From an uncultured Erysipelotrichaceae bacterium (GTDB lineage Bacteria; Bacillota_I; Bacilli_A; Erysipelotrichales; Coprobacillaceae), in NCBI GenBank assembly GCA_910588075.1, contig CAJUOS010000023.1, positions 1 through 34,128 on the forward strand: 34,128 nt of DNA, given 5' to 3'. Positions 1 to 7,956 of this stretch are shown here, piece by piece (within the stretch, counting starts at the first letter, position 1; the number at the start of each line of letters is the position of its first letter). The position numbers were made by a program, and so were the translations under genes. Under the pieces are notes generated by a model. The model made no database searches, was not told the origin of the DNA, and was given only the letters and a program-made list of their open reading frames with translations.

Positions 1-417
1 TCTTATATAAGTAGCTGTAACAACAATTCCACCTTCTAAAATTGTTGCTCCTATTATTTCACGAATAAATATATCTTTAAAAGTAACACAATCACTATTC
101 TCTCTAACAACAGCCACTTTACATATCTTTTTCCCCAATGTTTGACCTTTTAAAATAAAGCTTGGAATAATGACATAATAAATAACACCAATAACAATCA
201 CAAATATTCCAAACTTCAAACCTGTTGAAAAACCATAAGTTTCCAACGTAAATGAATCCTTACGAATATAATCATGTCCTCGCAAATAAAAAGTTACAGG
301 TATACTTGCAATCATATTCGTTATATACCAATCTATAAGCATGGCTATAAATCTTCTTACACGAAGTTTAACAATATCATAACTATTTTCTATCTTTTGA
401 TGTTTGGCTTTTTTCAC
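1..417 (-). CDS. RDD family membrane protein (3' end outside the window)
   Basis: Reading the minus strand from a GTG at 417 gives 139 open codons that run off the window, so the C-terminus is missing. The start has a GAGGTGA ribosome binding site at 423-429. The translation has RDD-family hallmarks: RRFIAMLIDW near residues 21-30, a hydrophobic segment near residues 75-95, and LKGQTLGKKICKVAVV followed by FIREIIG. RDD proteins are small multi-pass membrane proteins of mostly unknown function, some linked to ion homeostasis. A well-formed promoter lies just upstream. The family call is firm; substrate and role cannot be given. Confidence 0.8.
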   Translation of the reverse strand, partial: MKKAKHQKIENSYDIVKLRVRRFIAMLIDWYITNMIASIPVTFYLRGHDYIRKDSFTLETYGFSTGLKFGIFVIVIGVIYYVIIPSFILKGQTLGKKICKVAVVRENSDCVTFKDIFIREIIGATILEGGIVVTATYIR

Positions 418-440
418 AAATATCACCTCAATTTATCCTT

Positions 441-470
441 ATTATAAAATGTTTAACTTTTTATTGACAA
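441..470 (-). promoter_or_regulatory. Promoter of the RDD gene
   Basis: On the minus strand a TTGTCA -35 box (465-470) and a perfect TATAAT -10 box (441-446) are separated by 18 bp. They lie about 25 bases upstream of the GTG start at 417. Confidence 0.6.
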
Positions 471-574
471 CATTTTTCCGAATTATAGAAATAATTTCCA
501 AAATATAAAAATATTAACGCTACAAATTAAAAAAACATTGATATAATCAATATAATTTTCATTTTATAAATCAT

Positions 575-602
575 TTGACAAAATCACTTTTTATTTTATA
601 CT
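575..602 (+). promoter_or_regulatory. Promoter of the NagB-like gene
   Basis: A perfect TTGACA (575-580) and TATACT (597-602) are separated by 16 bp. Transcription should begin near 609, leaving a 5' leader of about 40 nt. This rules out the upstream in-frame GTG at 610 as the start codon. Confidence 0.7.
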
Positions 603-608
603 AATAAA

Positions 609-628
609 TGTGTATAGTATATCTTCTT
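609..628 (+). repeat. 20-nt repeat, copy 1, in the 5' leader of the NagB-like mRNA
   Basis: This 20-nt stretch matches 1451-1470 at 19 of 20 positions, same orientation; the one difference is A614 versus G1456. It covers the first transcribed bases of the NagB-like mRNA, about 10 nt before its ribosome binding site. Confidence 0.6.
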
Positions 629-648
629 CAATTATGAGGAGAAAAAAG

Positions 649-1377
649 ATGAAATTAATTATTGAAGAAAATGAAAAAGCAATGAGCGAAAGTGCTATGC
701 AAATTATCTTAGGAGCTATGCAACAAGATAAAAGAGTGAATATTTCATTAACTGCTGGAAAATCACCTAAAATGCTTTATCAAATGATGATTCCATATGT
801 TAGAGATCAAAAAAAATATCAAGATATTCAATATTATCTTTTTGATGAAGCACCATATTTTGGTGAAAAGAAAGGTGAACCAGGACCAAACTGGGTAGAA
901 ATGCAAGAATTATTCTTTAAAGATGCACATATTCCTGATGAACGTATTCATATTCCAAGTATGGAAAATTGGGAAACATTTGATGAAGAAATTAGAAATG
1001 CTGGTGGCATAGATGTTATGCTTATTGGACTTGGTTGGGATGGGCATTTCTGTAGCAATTGTCCAAGATGTACACCTATGGATAGTTATACTTATGCTAT
1101 GGATAGAAAAATTAAAAATGCTGTGAATCCAACTTATCCAGATAGACCATTACAACCTTATTCATTGACAATGGGACCAAAGAGTTTAATGAGAGTTAAA
1201 CATCTTGTTATGATTGTTACAGGAAAGGAAAAAGCTGAAATCTTCAAGAAATTCTTAGAAACACCTATTACTGATGAGTTGCCTTCAACAGTATTGAAAT
1301 TACATCCTAATTTCACTGTTATCTGTGATCAAGAAGCAGCTTCACTTATTAATGAAGAAGATTACCAAAGAATTTAG
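649..1377 (+). CDS. NagB/RpiA-fold sugar-phosphate isomerase (glucosamine-6-phosphate isomerase-like)
   Basis: The start is ATG 649, preceded by GAGGAG at 636-641, giving 242 aa, about the usual NagB length. Family features visible are an N-terminal ISLTAGKSPKMLY phosphate-loop region, YYLFDEAP (compare the LDEY motif of NagB) and LIGLGWDGHFCSNCP, the counterpart of GIGxDGHIAFNEP. The Asp and His of DGH are kept, but the glutamate of the NEP triplet is replaced by cysteine. The family interconverts amino-sugar phosphates and ketose phosphates or hydrolyses lactones; the substituted active site suggests a variant reaction (inference). It faces a PTS permease gene convergently, which fits a role with imported phosphosugars. 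Confidence 0.72.
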   Translation: MKLIIEENEKAMSESAMQIILGAMQQDKRVNISLTAGKSPKMLYQMMIPYVRDQKKYQDIQYYLFDEAPYFGEKKGEPGPNWVEMQELFFKDAHIPDERIHIPSMENWETFDEEIRNAGGIDVMLIGLGWDGHFCSNCPRCTPMDSYTYAMDRKIKNAVNPTYPDRPLQPYSLTMGPKSLMRVKHLVMIVTGKEKAEIFKKFLETPITDELPSTVLKLHPNFTVICDQEAASLINEEDYQRI

Positions 1378-1381
1378 GAAT

Positions 1382-1404
1382 AAAAAGGAGCAATGCTCCT
1401 TTTT
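1382..1404 (+). terminator. Intrinsic terminator after the NagB-like gene
   Basis: An AAAAAGGAGC stem is followed by GCTCCTTTTT and more T-rich sequence, 5 bases after the stop codon. The A-tract on the 5' side means it could also work in the opposite direction. Confidence 0.75.
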
Positions 1405-1424
1405 ATTTTATAAATATATAAAAA

Positions 1425-1448
1425 AGATATCATTTTATAATGATATCT
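1425..1448 (-). terminator. Intrinsic terminator of the PTS EIIC gene
   Basis: A perfect 10-bp stem (1425-1434 with 1439-1448) with a 4-nt loop is followed on the minus strand by a run of T. It lies about 30 bases beyond the EIIC stop codon. Confidence 0.7.
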
Positions 1449-1450
1449 CC

Positions 1451-1470
1451 TGTGTGTAGTATATCTTCTT
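1451..1470 (+). repeat. 20-nt repeat, copy 2, in the 3' UTR of the EIIC mRNA
   Basis: Second copy of the repeat at 609-628. Here it is transcribed on the minus strand, between the EIIC stop codon (1480) and its terminator hairpin. The EIIC 3' UTR is therefore complementary to the 5' leader of the neighbouring NagB-like mRNA at 19 of 20 positions. Confidence 0.6.
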
Positions 1471-1479
1471 ATATTTTAT

Positions 1480-2850
1480 TTAATTGTTTTCTTCCTTTAA
1501 TTTTTGTTTTTCTACTAATTTAACAAATGGATAATATAGCAACATATCTAATAAAATAAGACCTATAACCATAATACCTGCTTTAATATCCATACATCCT
1601 AATGCAGCTCCAAGGGGAGCAGGTGTTGTCCATGGTGTTTCAACAATACCTTTTCCAACAATGTTTAATGCCATACATGTATAAGCAACTATTGAGTTGA
1701 TAACAGGCACAAAGATAAATGGAATCATCATTAATGGATTTAATACCATTGGTAAACCAAAGATAATTGGTTCATTAATATTAAATATTGCAGGACCAAT
1801 AGATAATCTACCTAATGTTTTAAGTTCTTGTGATTTAGAACGTAACAATAAGATACATAATCCTAAAGTTGATCCACCACCACCTAAGCAAATAACATAT
1901 GACCAAAATGGTTGTGTAAAAAAGTGAGTGATTGCTGTTCCTTCAGAAAATGCAGTAATATTCTCCATTAAATACATTTGTTGGAATGGCAAACGAATTG
2001 GTTGAGTAATACTTGCACCATGTAAACCAAAGAACCAGAATACTTGAGCAATCATTGTAATTAAGCAAATACCAATTAATGAATCCAATCCTGATACAGC
2101 AGGTGCTAAAATAGTCATTATCATACTTGGAAGTAACTCACCACTTAAACTTTCAACAATTAATGATAAAGCATAGAACACACCAATACATGTAAATAAT
2201 GGAATGATTGCATCAAATGATGAAGCAATTGCTGGTGGTACGCCTTCTGGTAATTTAAAACGAATATTTTTCTTTAATAAGAAATGAATAATTTCCACAC
2301 AGCCAATAGAAACGATAATTGCTGTAAAAATACCCTTTGCATCTAAATATGTTGTTGGTATGTAGATACTCGCATTTGCCAAAATTTCATCAACTTTTGC
2401 TCCCTCGTTAATAAAACCTGTACTTACAGCTTGAACAACAGGTGATGATACAATCAAAAATACTGCAGTTGATACAATAGAAGCATTTAATTCAGCAATT
2501 TTATATCTTTTAGCTAAATTATAAGCAATGGCAAAAGCAATAAACAATCCCATCAATGCCATAGTCATGTTATATGGCAATTGTAAGGCGGCTTTATTCA
2601 CTTGTGCCCAATTATACCAACCTAACAACATATCACTGATTATTCCCCAATCAGGTAATGTTTCAGGTTTAAACGGGGGTGTCGAAATAATCAAACAAAC
2701 CCCACCAAGAATTGATAATGGAATTGCTACAACCATACCATCACGAATAGATGCTAAATGTCTTTGATTTGCAACTTTATTAGCAATTGGTACTAATGTA
2801 CGATCAGCAAGTCCATTAAATTTTTCCATGAATTTTTCCATGAAGTTCAT
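1480..2850 (-). CDS. celB: PTS sugar transporter EIIC, lactose/cellobiose family
   Basis: This is a 456-aa polytopic membrane protein that would form the sugar channel of a cellobiose/diacetylchitobiose-type phosphotransferase permease. Typical EIIC features are the N-terminal amphipathic stretch (NGLADRTLVPIANKVANQRH), about ten hydrophobic segments, FGLHGASITQPI near residue 275 and FNINEPIIFGLPMVLNP near residue 355; the NEPIIFG motif is diagnostic. It starts at ATG 2850 with a GGGAGG site. EIIA and EIIB are not encoded nearby, so partners must lie elsewhere. The transported sugar cannot be read from sequence; the NagB-like neighbour would fit an amino sugar (inference). Confidence 0.85.
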   Translation of the reverse strand: MNFMEKFMEKFNGLADRTLVPIANKVANQRHLASIRDGMVVAIPLSILGGVCLIISTPPFKPETLPDWGIISDMLLGWYNWAQVNKAALQLPYNMTMALMGLFIAFAIAYNLAKRYKIAELNASIVSTAVFLIVSSPVVQAVSTGFINEGAKVDEILANASIYIPTTYLDAKGIFTAIIVSIGCVEIIHFLLKKNIRFKLPEGVPPAIASSFDAIIPLFTCIGVFYALSLIVESLSGELLPSMIMTILAPAVSGLDSLIGICLITMIAQVFWFFGLHGASITQPIRLPFQQMYLMENITAFSEGTAITHFFTQPFWSYVICLGGGGSTLGLCILLLRSKSQELKTLGRLSIGPAIFNINEPIIFGLPMVLNPLMMIPFIFVPVINSIVAYTCMALNIVGKGIVETPWTTPAPLGAALGCMDIKAGIMVIGLILLDMLLYYPFVKLVEKQKLKEENN

Positions 2851-2881
2851 CGTTTTTTCCTCCCTTATTTTTTCTAGTTTT

Positions 2882-2955
2882 ATTATATATCTATCAAAAT
2901 ATATAATCTTTAAATTTCCAAATATGGCAAAGCATTTCCAATACTTGGAAATTTA
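2882..2955 (-). promoter_or_regulatory. EIIC promoter region with a tandem palindromic operator
   Basis: On the minus strand a TATAAT box (2882-2887) lies about 30 bases before the EIIC start; no good -35 box is visible, which suggests activator dependence. Upstream is an 11-bp perfect inverted repeat (2911-2921 with 2945-2955). Its distal arm is also half of a tighter palindrome, ATTTCCAA-TAC-TTGGAAAT (2934-2952). The regulator is not in the window. The operator differs from the catabolite-response (cre) consensus. Confidence 0.5.
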
Positions 2956-3062
2956 AAAAATAAGGAATTTTATTTTATAAATAACAATAGTCATAGAAAA
3001 GCAAATATAATATCATATTTACTGTATATATCACAATAATCTATATCATTTTTTAAATAAAA

Positions 3063-3104
3063 AACTCTCTTTAAATCTATCTTCATATAGATTTAAAAAG
3101 AGTT
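3063..3104 (-). terminator. Terminator of the two-component system operon
   Basis: An 18-bp stem (3063-3080 with 3087-3104, one mismatch) with a 6-nt loop is followed on the minus strand by a T-tract. It lies about 40 bases after the histidine kinase stop. Confidence 0.75.
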
Positions 3105-3145
3105 GATAATCCTAAAATAATATTTCATATCTAAGAATAAACTTT

Positions 3146-4477
3146 TTATTTTTTAAAAATAAAACTTACACCAATATCTTGATTTTTTGCTTCCACAGTA
3201 TATCCAAACATAGTTACAATTTTATTCACAATAGATAACCCTAAACCAAATTGTCCTTTAACCCCTTTGACATAAGGATTAAATAAAAATGGCAAAGTAT
3301 CTTCATCAATATGCTCACCATCATTATAAATTTCCAAATATTTATCTTTTAATGAAATATGAATAATAGATTGTGCATATCTTGAAGCATTTTCTATAAT
3401 ATTTTCAATAGCTACCCTCCAATGTTCTTCATTCCCAACAAAACAAACATCTTCTAAATCTGTTTCTAATTGTATTTGAGGTTTTAAAAGATCCATTTGT
3501 GTAACTATTTTATCTATAAGTTGTTTCATATCAAATGTTTCTAATTCTTGATTTTCACCTTGCAAATAATCTAACCTATTTAAATATAAAAACGATTTGA
3601 CTTTATGATCTAAACGATCAGCATTTTCTAAAATAATATCCATTGAACTATCTTTATCTCCATATGGATAAATATCATCTTTAACACTTTGACTATATGT
3701 TTTAATTAAAGAAATAGGTGTTTTTAAATCATGAGAAATATTATGTATCATTTCTTCTTTGATTTTCTCTTGTTTATCTAAATCTTCTTTCATTTCAACA
3801 AGAGCTTTCGAAACAATACCTATTTCATCTTCTCTATCTAAAATCAACTCACAATGTTTTCTTTCTTTAATAAAATCAATATAATTTTTAATCTTTTTTA
3901 AAGGATTGATTAATGTAACAACCCATATAATCATTACTAAAGCAATAACAATAAAAAAACCATATTGAATATTAATAGTTTGATTTTTTAAAGAATCAAT
4001 TAATTCATTAGAGTAATCACTATTTTGAACAGATATTAAATATTGTGATTGAGAAATACGTGAAATCATATAATAATATGTTTCATCTAATAACTCACTT
4101 TTATCATATACATAATTCTTCTTTTGTGTATAGATAAATTTATTTAACTTATCACCAAAAACATAATGATATAATTGCTCAACAAACTTATCACTAGATA
4201 TATTGGTTGAAACAACAGAAGATGATGAACTATCATAAATGATATGAAATGCGTGTTTTGATTTCATAACAGGTATAAATGAATTATTAATAATCATATC
4301 TTGCTCATTACTTAATTTATCATACATTTGATCATCAATAATTGAACGTAAATTATAATCTACTAAAGGCATCATAATTGCAAATAGTAATAAGCCAACA
4401 AAACTTAAAACAACAATTGATTGTTGAACAAGAGATAATTTTTTAAAAAAATTAAGTTTTTTTACTTTTTCTTTCAT
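3146..4477 (-). CDS. Sensor histidine kinase, membrane bound
   Basis: 443 aa. TM1 is about residues 20-40, followed by an extracellular sensor region of roughly 125 residues, TM2 about 172-190, and a HAMP-like linker 191-236. The HisKA phospho-acceptor box HNISHDLKTP has His249. The ATPase domain has the N box (Asn363 in IENAS), NDGEHID near 386 and GLGLSIV at 411. The start is 1 nt beyond the stop of the response regulator (TAAAATG) with no strong ribosome site of its own, so translation is probably coupled. The extracellular domain matches no sensor I recognise, so the signal is unknown; the adjacent cdaA-cdaR-glmM operon makes a cell-envelope signal plausible (inference). Confidence 0.88.
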   Translation of the reverse strand: MKEKVKKLNFFKKLSLVQQSIVVLSFVGLLLFAIMMPLVDYNLRSIIDDQMYDKLSNEQDMIINNSFIPVMKSKHAFHIIYDSSSSSVVSTNISSDKFVEQLYHYVFGDKLNKFIYTQKKNYVYDKSELLDETYYYMISRISQSQYLISVQNSDYSNELIDSLKNQTINIQYGFFIVIALVMIIWVVTLINPLKKIKNYIDFIKERKHCELILDREDEIGIVSKALVEMKEDLDKQEKIKEEMIHNISHDLKTPISLIKTYSQSVKDDIYPYGDKDSSMDIILENADRLDHKVKSFLYLNRLDYLQGENQELETFDMKQLIDKIVTQMDLLKPQIQLETDLEDVCFVGNEEHWRVAIENIIENASRYAQSIIHISLKDKYLEIYNDGEHIDEDTLPFLFNPYVKGVKGQFGLGLSIVNKIVTMFGYTVEAKNQDIGVSFIFKK

Positions 4478-4478
4478 T

Positions 4479-5135
4479 TTAATCTAATCGATATCCAAAT
4501 CCATAAATTGTCTTAATATTTAAGTTTGGCATCTTTTTTCTTAATCTTCGAAGTGTATCATCTACAACACGATCACTTCCAAAATAATTTTCATCCCAAA
4601 CCTTTGATAAAACTTGTTCGCGACTAATAGCTATCCCTTTATTTTTAACAAAATAAAGTAATAATTCATATTCTTTTGTTGTTAATTCTATTTCTTTTTG
4701 ATGATATAAAACTTTACGTTTTTCTTCATCTATCATATAATCATCAATATTAATTAAAGATGGATCATCTTTATATACTCTTTTTAAAATATTTTGTATT
4801 CTTAATATAACCTCTTTAATATTAAATGGTTTTGTGATATATTCATCACTTCCCTTTTCAAGTCCAATAATACGATCAAATTCTTGATCTCTTGCACTCA
4901 TAAAAACAATAGGCATATTAGGTTTACTCATTTTAATTTCATTTAATAAATCAAAACCACTATTTTTATCTAACATAATATCTACAATCCATAAATGAAC
5001 ATCATCATCTTTATGTAAAAAAGCTTCATCATATGTATAAAAAGAATAAACCATATAACCTTCTTTTTCTAAATAAGTTCTCACTAAATCATTCAAATTC
5101 TTTTCATCATCAATAATATTAATACGATACTTCAC
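4479..5135 (-). CDS. OmpR/PhoB-family response regulator
   Basis: 218 aa from a GTG start at 5135, chosen because GAGGTG sits 6 bases upstream; an upstream in-frame ATG at 5165 has no such site. The receiver domain has the acidic pair Asp9-Asp10, phospho-acceptor Asp52 (WIVDIML), MSARD and the TKPF lysine. The C-terminal winged helix shows TTKEYELLLYF, VWDENYFGSDRVVDDTLRRLRKK and a final IYGFGYRLD. It acts with the kinase that follows. It begins about 80 bases after glmM, separated by a long hairpin, so it may be partly read through from that operon. Confidence 0.88.
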   Translation of the reverse strand: MKYRINIIDDEKNLNDLVRTYLEKEGYMVYSFYTYDEAFLHKDDDVHLWIVDIMLDKNSGFDLLNEIKMSKPNMPIVFMSARDQEFDRIIGLEKGSDEYITKPFNIKEVILRIQNILKRVYKDDPSLINIDDYMIDEEKRKVLYHQKEIELTTKEYELLLYFVKNKGIAISREQVLSKVWDENYFGSDRVVDDTLRRLRKKMPNLNIKTIYGFGYRLD

Positions 5136-5161
5136 ATTTTTCACCTCTTCTATCAATATAT

Positions 5162-5196
5162 ACAAAATATTGCCATAGAATATGGCAATATTTTGT
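5162..5196 (-). terminator. Perfect 16-bp hairpin between glmM and the response regulator
   Basis: Arms 5162-5177 and 5181-5196 are perfectly complementary around a 3-nt loop. The following minus-strand sequence is only moderately T-rich, so this may be a partial terminator, an mRNA processing or stabilising hairpin, or a palindromic operator of the two-component genes. Confidence 0.55.
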
Positions 5197-5212
5197 GATA
5201 ATATGTGAATCT

Positions 5213-6562
5213 TTATTTTTTGACAGCATGTCCTTTTTCTTTAATCATATTAACAACTTTTAATACATATTCATGACAAATTTCATCAGTTTCTGCTTCT
5301 ACCATAACCCTAACAACAGGCTCTGTTCCACTTTCTCTTACTAATATTCTACCCTTATCTCCTAATAATTTTTCAACTTCTTTTACAGCTGCTTGAACAT
5401 CAGGATCTTCTTGTGCAGTTTTTTTATCATGAACTCGAACATTAATTAATAATTGTGGATAAATCTCAACAGGCTCTATTAACTGTGCTAAAGACTTTTT
5501 ATTTTCCACCATTGTTTCAACTATTTTTAAAGAAGTTAATATTCCATCTCCAGTTGTAGCATGTTTAGAGAAAATAATATGTCCAGATTGCTCTCCACCA
5601 ATACAATGCCCATTTTGAACCATATTTTCATATACATACTTATCTCCAACTGCAGTTTTTTCATATTGAATACCTACTTTATCCAATGATTTATATAAAC
5701 CAAAATTACTCATAACAGTTGTTACAATTGTATTATTTAAAAGTTCACCTTTTTCTTTCATTTCCAAACCACATACATATAAGATAAGATCACCATTGAC
5801 AACTCTTCCAAACTCATCAACTGCAATACATCTATCTGCATCACCATCATAAGCAAAACCAACATCTAATCCGTTTTCTATAACATATTTTTGTAAAACT
5901 TCTATATGTGTAGAACCACAATTTGTATTGATATTTGTTCCATCAGGATTATTATTAATAACATATGTTTTTGCTCCTAATGCATCAAAGACACTTTTAG
6001 CAATCGCACTTGATGATCCATTGGCACAATCTAATCCTACACGCAAATCTTTAAAAGCACGTGTTGGAATACTCATTAAATAACCTATATAACGATTTCT
6101 TCCCATTGCATAATCAACAGTTCTACCAATTTGATCTTTAGTAGCTAATGGAATTGGATCTGTTAACCCATCTATATATTGTTCAATTAAGTTCTCAATT
6201 CTTGCTTCTAATTTATGACCTTTTCCATTAATAACTTTGATACCATTATCATAATAAGGATTATGTGATGCAGAAATCATAATTCCACAATCAAATTCTT
6301 CACTTCTTACAACATAAGAAACAGAAGGTGTTGTTGTTACATGTAATAAATAAACATCAGCTCCACTTGCTGTTAAACCTGCAACCAATGCATATTCAAA
6401 CATATAAGAACTTCTTCTTGTATCTTTTCCAATAACAATTCTTGCTTTATGATGACGAGAATAATACCATCCTAAATAACGTCCTACCTGAAAAGCATGT
6501 TCTACTGTTAAATCAATATTCGCTTCTCCTCTAAAACCATCAGTTCCAAAATACTTACCCAT
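5213..6562 (-). CDS. glmM: Phosphoglucosamine mutase GlmM
   Basis: 449 aa, the normal GlmM length. The enzyme converts glucosamine-6-phosphate to glucosamine-1-phosphate for UDP-GlcNAc and peptidoglycan synthesis. Key motifs are the N-terminal GKYFGTDGFRGEAN, the phosphoserine loop GIMISASHNPYYDNG (catalytic Ser99), the metal loop DGDADRC near 240, the sugar loop GGEQSGHIIF, and the phosphate-binding RESGTEPVVRVMVE near the C-terminus. The start is 5 bases after the cdaR stop, with AAAGGAAG inside the end of cdaR, so the genes are cotranscribed. The cdaA-cdaR-glmM order is conserved in Firmicutes, where GlmM is known to bind and restrain CdaA. Confidence 0.96.
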   Translation of the reverse strand: MGKYFGTDGFRGEANIDLTVEHAFQVGRYLGWYYSRHHKARIVIGKDTRRSSYMFEYALVAGLTASGADVYLLHVTTTPSVSYVVRSEEFDCGIMISASHNPYYDNGIKVINGKGHKLEARIENLIEQYIDGLTDPIPLATKDQIGRTVDYAMGRNRYIGYLMSIPTRAFKDLRVGLDCANGSSSAIAKSVFDALGAKTYVINNNPDGTNINTNCGSTHIEVLQKYVIENGLDVGFAYDGDADRCIAVDEFGRVVNGDLILYVCGLEMKEKGELLNNTIVTTVMSNFGLYKSLDKVGIQYEKTAVGDKYVYENMVQNGHCIGGEQSGHIIFSKHATTGDGILTSLKIVETMVENKKSLAQLIEPVEIYPQLLINVRVHDKKTAQEDPDVQAAVKEVEKLLGDKGRILVRESGTEPVVRVMVEAETDEICHEYVLKVVNMIKEKGHAVKK

Positions 6563-6567
6563 TCTTT

Positions 6568-7956
6568 TTACTTCCTTTCAATATTAATAGTTACTTTTGA
6601 TGATGATAACAATTTAATCTTTAAACTATCATCATCTACAGCCACTTTGACACTCACTTTCTTTGTTCCTAAAGAAAGATTATGAACATCAATAGTTGCT
6701 TGTATATTACGATTTGTTAAAGTGGAAAGTTTAGCTTCACTCCCCATAATGCTTACACTTGCATATTGTCCCTTTCCTACAAAAGATACTTTATTTTTAC
6801 TAGAATTATTAAGTATCTTTATTGGTATCTTATCAAATTTCTTAGATATAACCTTATCTACTTCTAAAGTTACTGATACAGTATCTATTGATAATTTATT
6901 AACTCCTTCAACTTTCTTTAAAGATAAGTTTCCAATTGATGTAGATTGATTTATATTTTCAATATTGACATCTACTTGTACTGCTTGTATATTATTGATT
7001 GCTTTTTCATCTCCATAAACAGTTACATCACTTTGAGAAAGTGTATAATTAACAATTTGATACCCCTCTGGCATAACTCCAATATAATTGACTTTAATAG
7101 GTACATTTTTATGGTATGAATCCACACCACATTCAACATGAACAGTTGTTGGAGCAATTTCAACTTTCACTTCTTTTCCACTACTATCATATGCCTTAAT
7201 TGGTGCATCTTGACTAAAATCGTCTATTTTCTCAGCAACATCAATACAAGCTTCTACTTTGACAATCTTATTTAGTGTTTCTTGACTTGCTCTGACATTA
7301 ACACTAGAAACTGCCATTTTTTTAACATTAACTGAATACTTTGCATCCATCTTATCTTCATTCACAAAGCGATACCCTAAATCATAGGTTGCTGATACTT
7401 TTGGCGAAAGTTTAATTTTTAATGTATTAGGTACTAACATAACTGTTAATGTATTAGGAAAATCTCTTGTATTTAAACTGACTGTATGTTCTCCTCGAGA
7501 TAATCCATTCACATCTACATAAACTTCATAATTTTTTGATAAACGTGTTGTATATATATCTAAAGAAGGACCAATCAATCCCACTTGTACATGTTTAGGT
7601 ACTCCTGATAATTCATAATCATCATTCAATCCTTCAATACGAACAGGAACATTTTCCAAAGTTGTTCCAGAAGTTGGACTAGATAAGAATTCTCCTCCTG
7701 ATATACTCAAAAAAAGAATTACAGTCATAATTAAAGATAAAAGCATAACACTGATTCGATTTGATAAAATCTTATCTAATGTTTGATTAATATAATTATA
7801 AAAACGCCCCATCTTATCTAGTGTTTTTGTGTAATTTGTATTTTCTTTTATAGGATTTTCTTTAACTATTTTTTCTTTTTCTTTTTTTATCACTTTTAAG
7901 AAAAAATCAGTTGTAGAATCTTGAATTTCTCTATTATTATCTCGCTTAGGACTCAT
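6568..7956 (-). CDS. cdaR: YbbR-domain protein CdaR, regulator of CdaA
   Basis: 462 aa from ATG 7956, which has GAGGAGG 9 bases upstream; a start 21 bases earlier lacks a site. The N-terminus is cytosolic and charged. One membrane segment follows (ISVMLLSLIMTVILFLSISG), then an extracellular region with about four YbbR repeats, visible as recurring PxxVxVxG and N-V-P-I-K-V-type strands (for example VPVRIEGLNDDYELSGVP and VPIKVNYIGVMPEGYQIV). CdaR modulates the diadenylate cyclase at the membrane. The start overlaps the end of cdaA by 11 nt, indicating coupled translation. Confidence 0.92.
   Translation of the reverse strand: MSPKRDNNREIQDSTTDFFLKVIKKEKEKIVKENPIKENTNYTKTLDKMGRFYNYINQTLDKILSNRISVMLLSLIMTVILFLSISGGEFLSSPTSGTTLENVPVRIEGLNDDYELSGVPKHVQVGLIGPSLDIYTTRLSKNYEVYVDVNGLSRGEHTVSLNTRDFPNTLTVMLVPNTLKIKLSPKVSATYDLGYRFVNEDKMDAKYSVNVKKMAVSSVNVRASQETLNKIVKVEACIDVAEKIDDFSQDAPIKAYDSSGKEVKVEIAPTTVHVECGVDSYHKNVPIKVNYIGVMPEGYQIVNYTLSQSDVTVYGDEKAINNIQAVQVDVNIENINQSTSIGNLSLKKVEGVNKLSIDTVSVTLEVDKVISKKFDKIPIKILNNSSKNKVSFVGKGQYASVSIMGSEAKLSTLTNRNIQATIDVHNLSLGTKKVSVKVAVDDDSLKIKLLSSSKVTINIERK

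Noticed and set aside
1697..1927. Plus-strand open frame opposite the EIIC gene
   Set aside because: Lies wholly within a well-supported membrane transporter on the other strand and has no ribosome site; same for 2528-2767.
2911..2955. Sigma-54 type -24/-12 promoter before the EIIC gene
   Set aside because: TTGGAAATGCTTTGC resembles it, but the GG-GC spacing is one base short and the motif is better explained as a palindromic operator.
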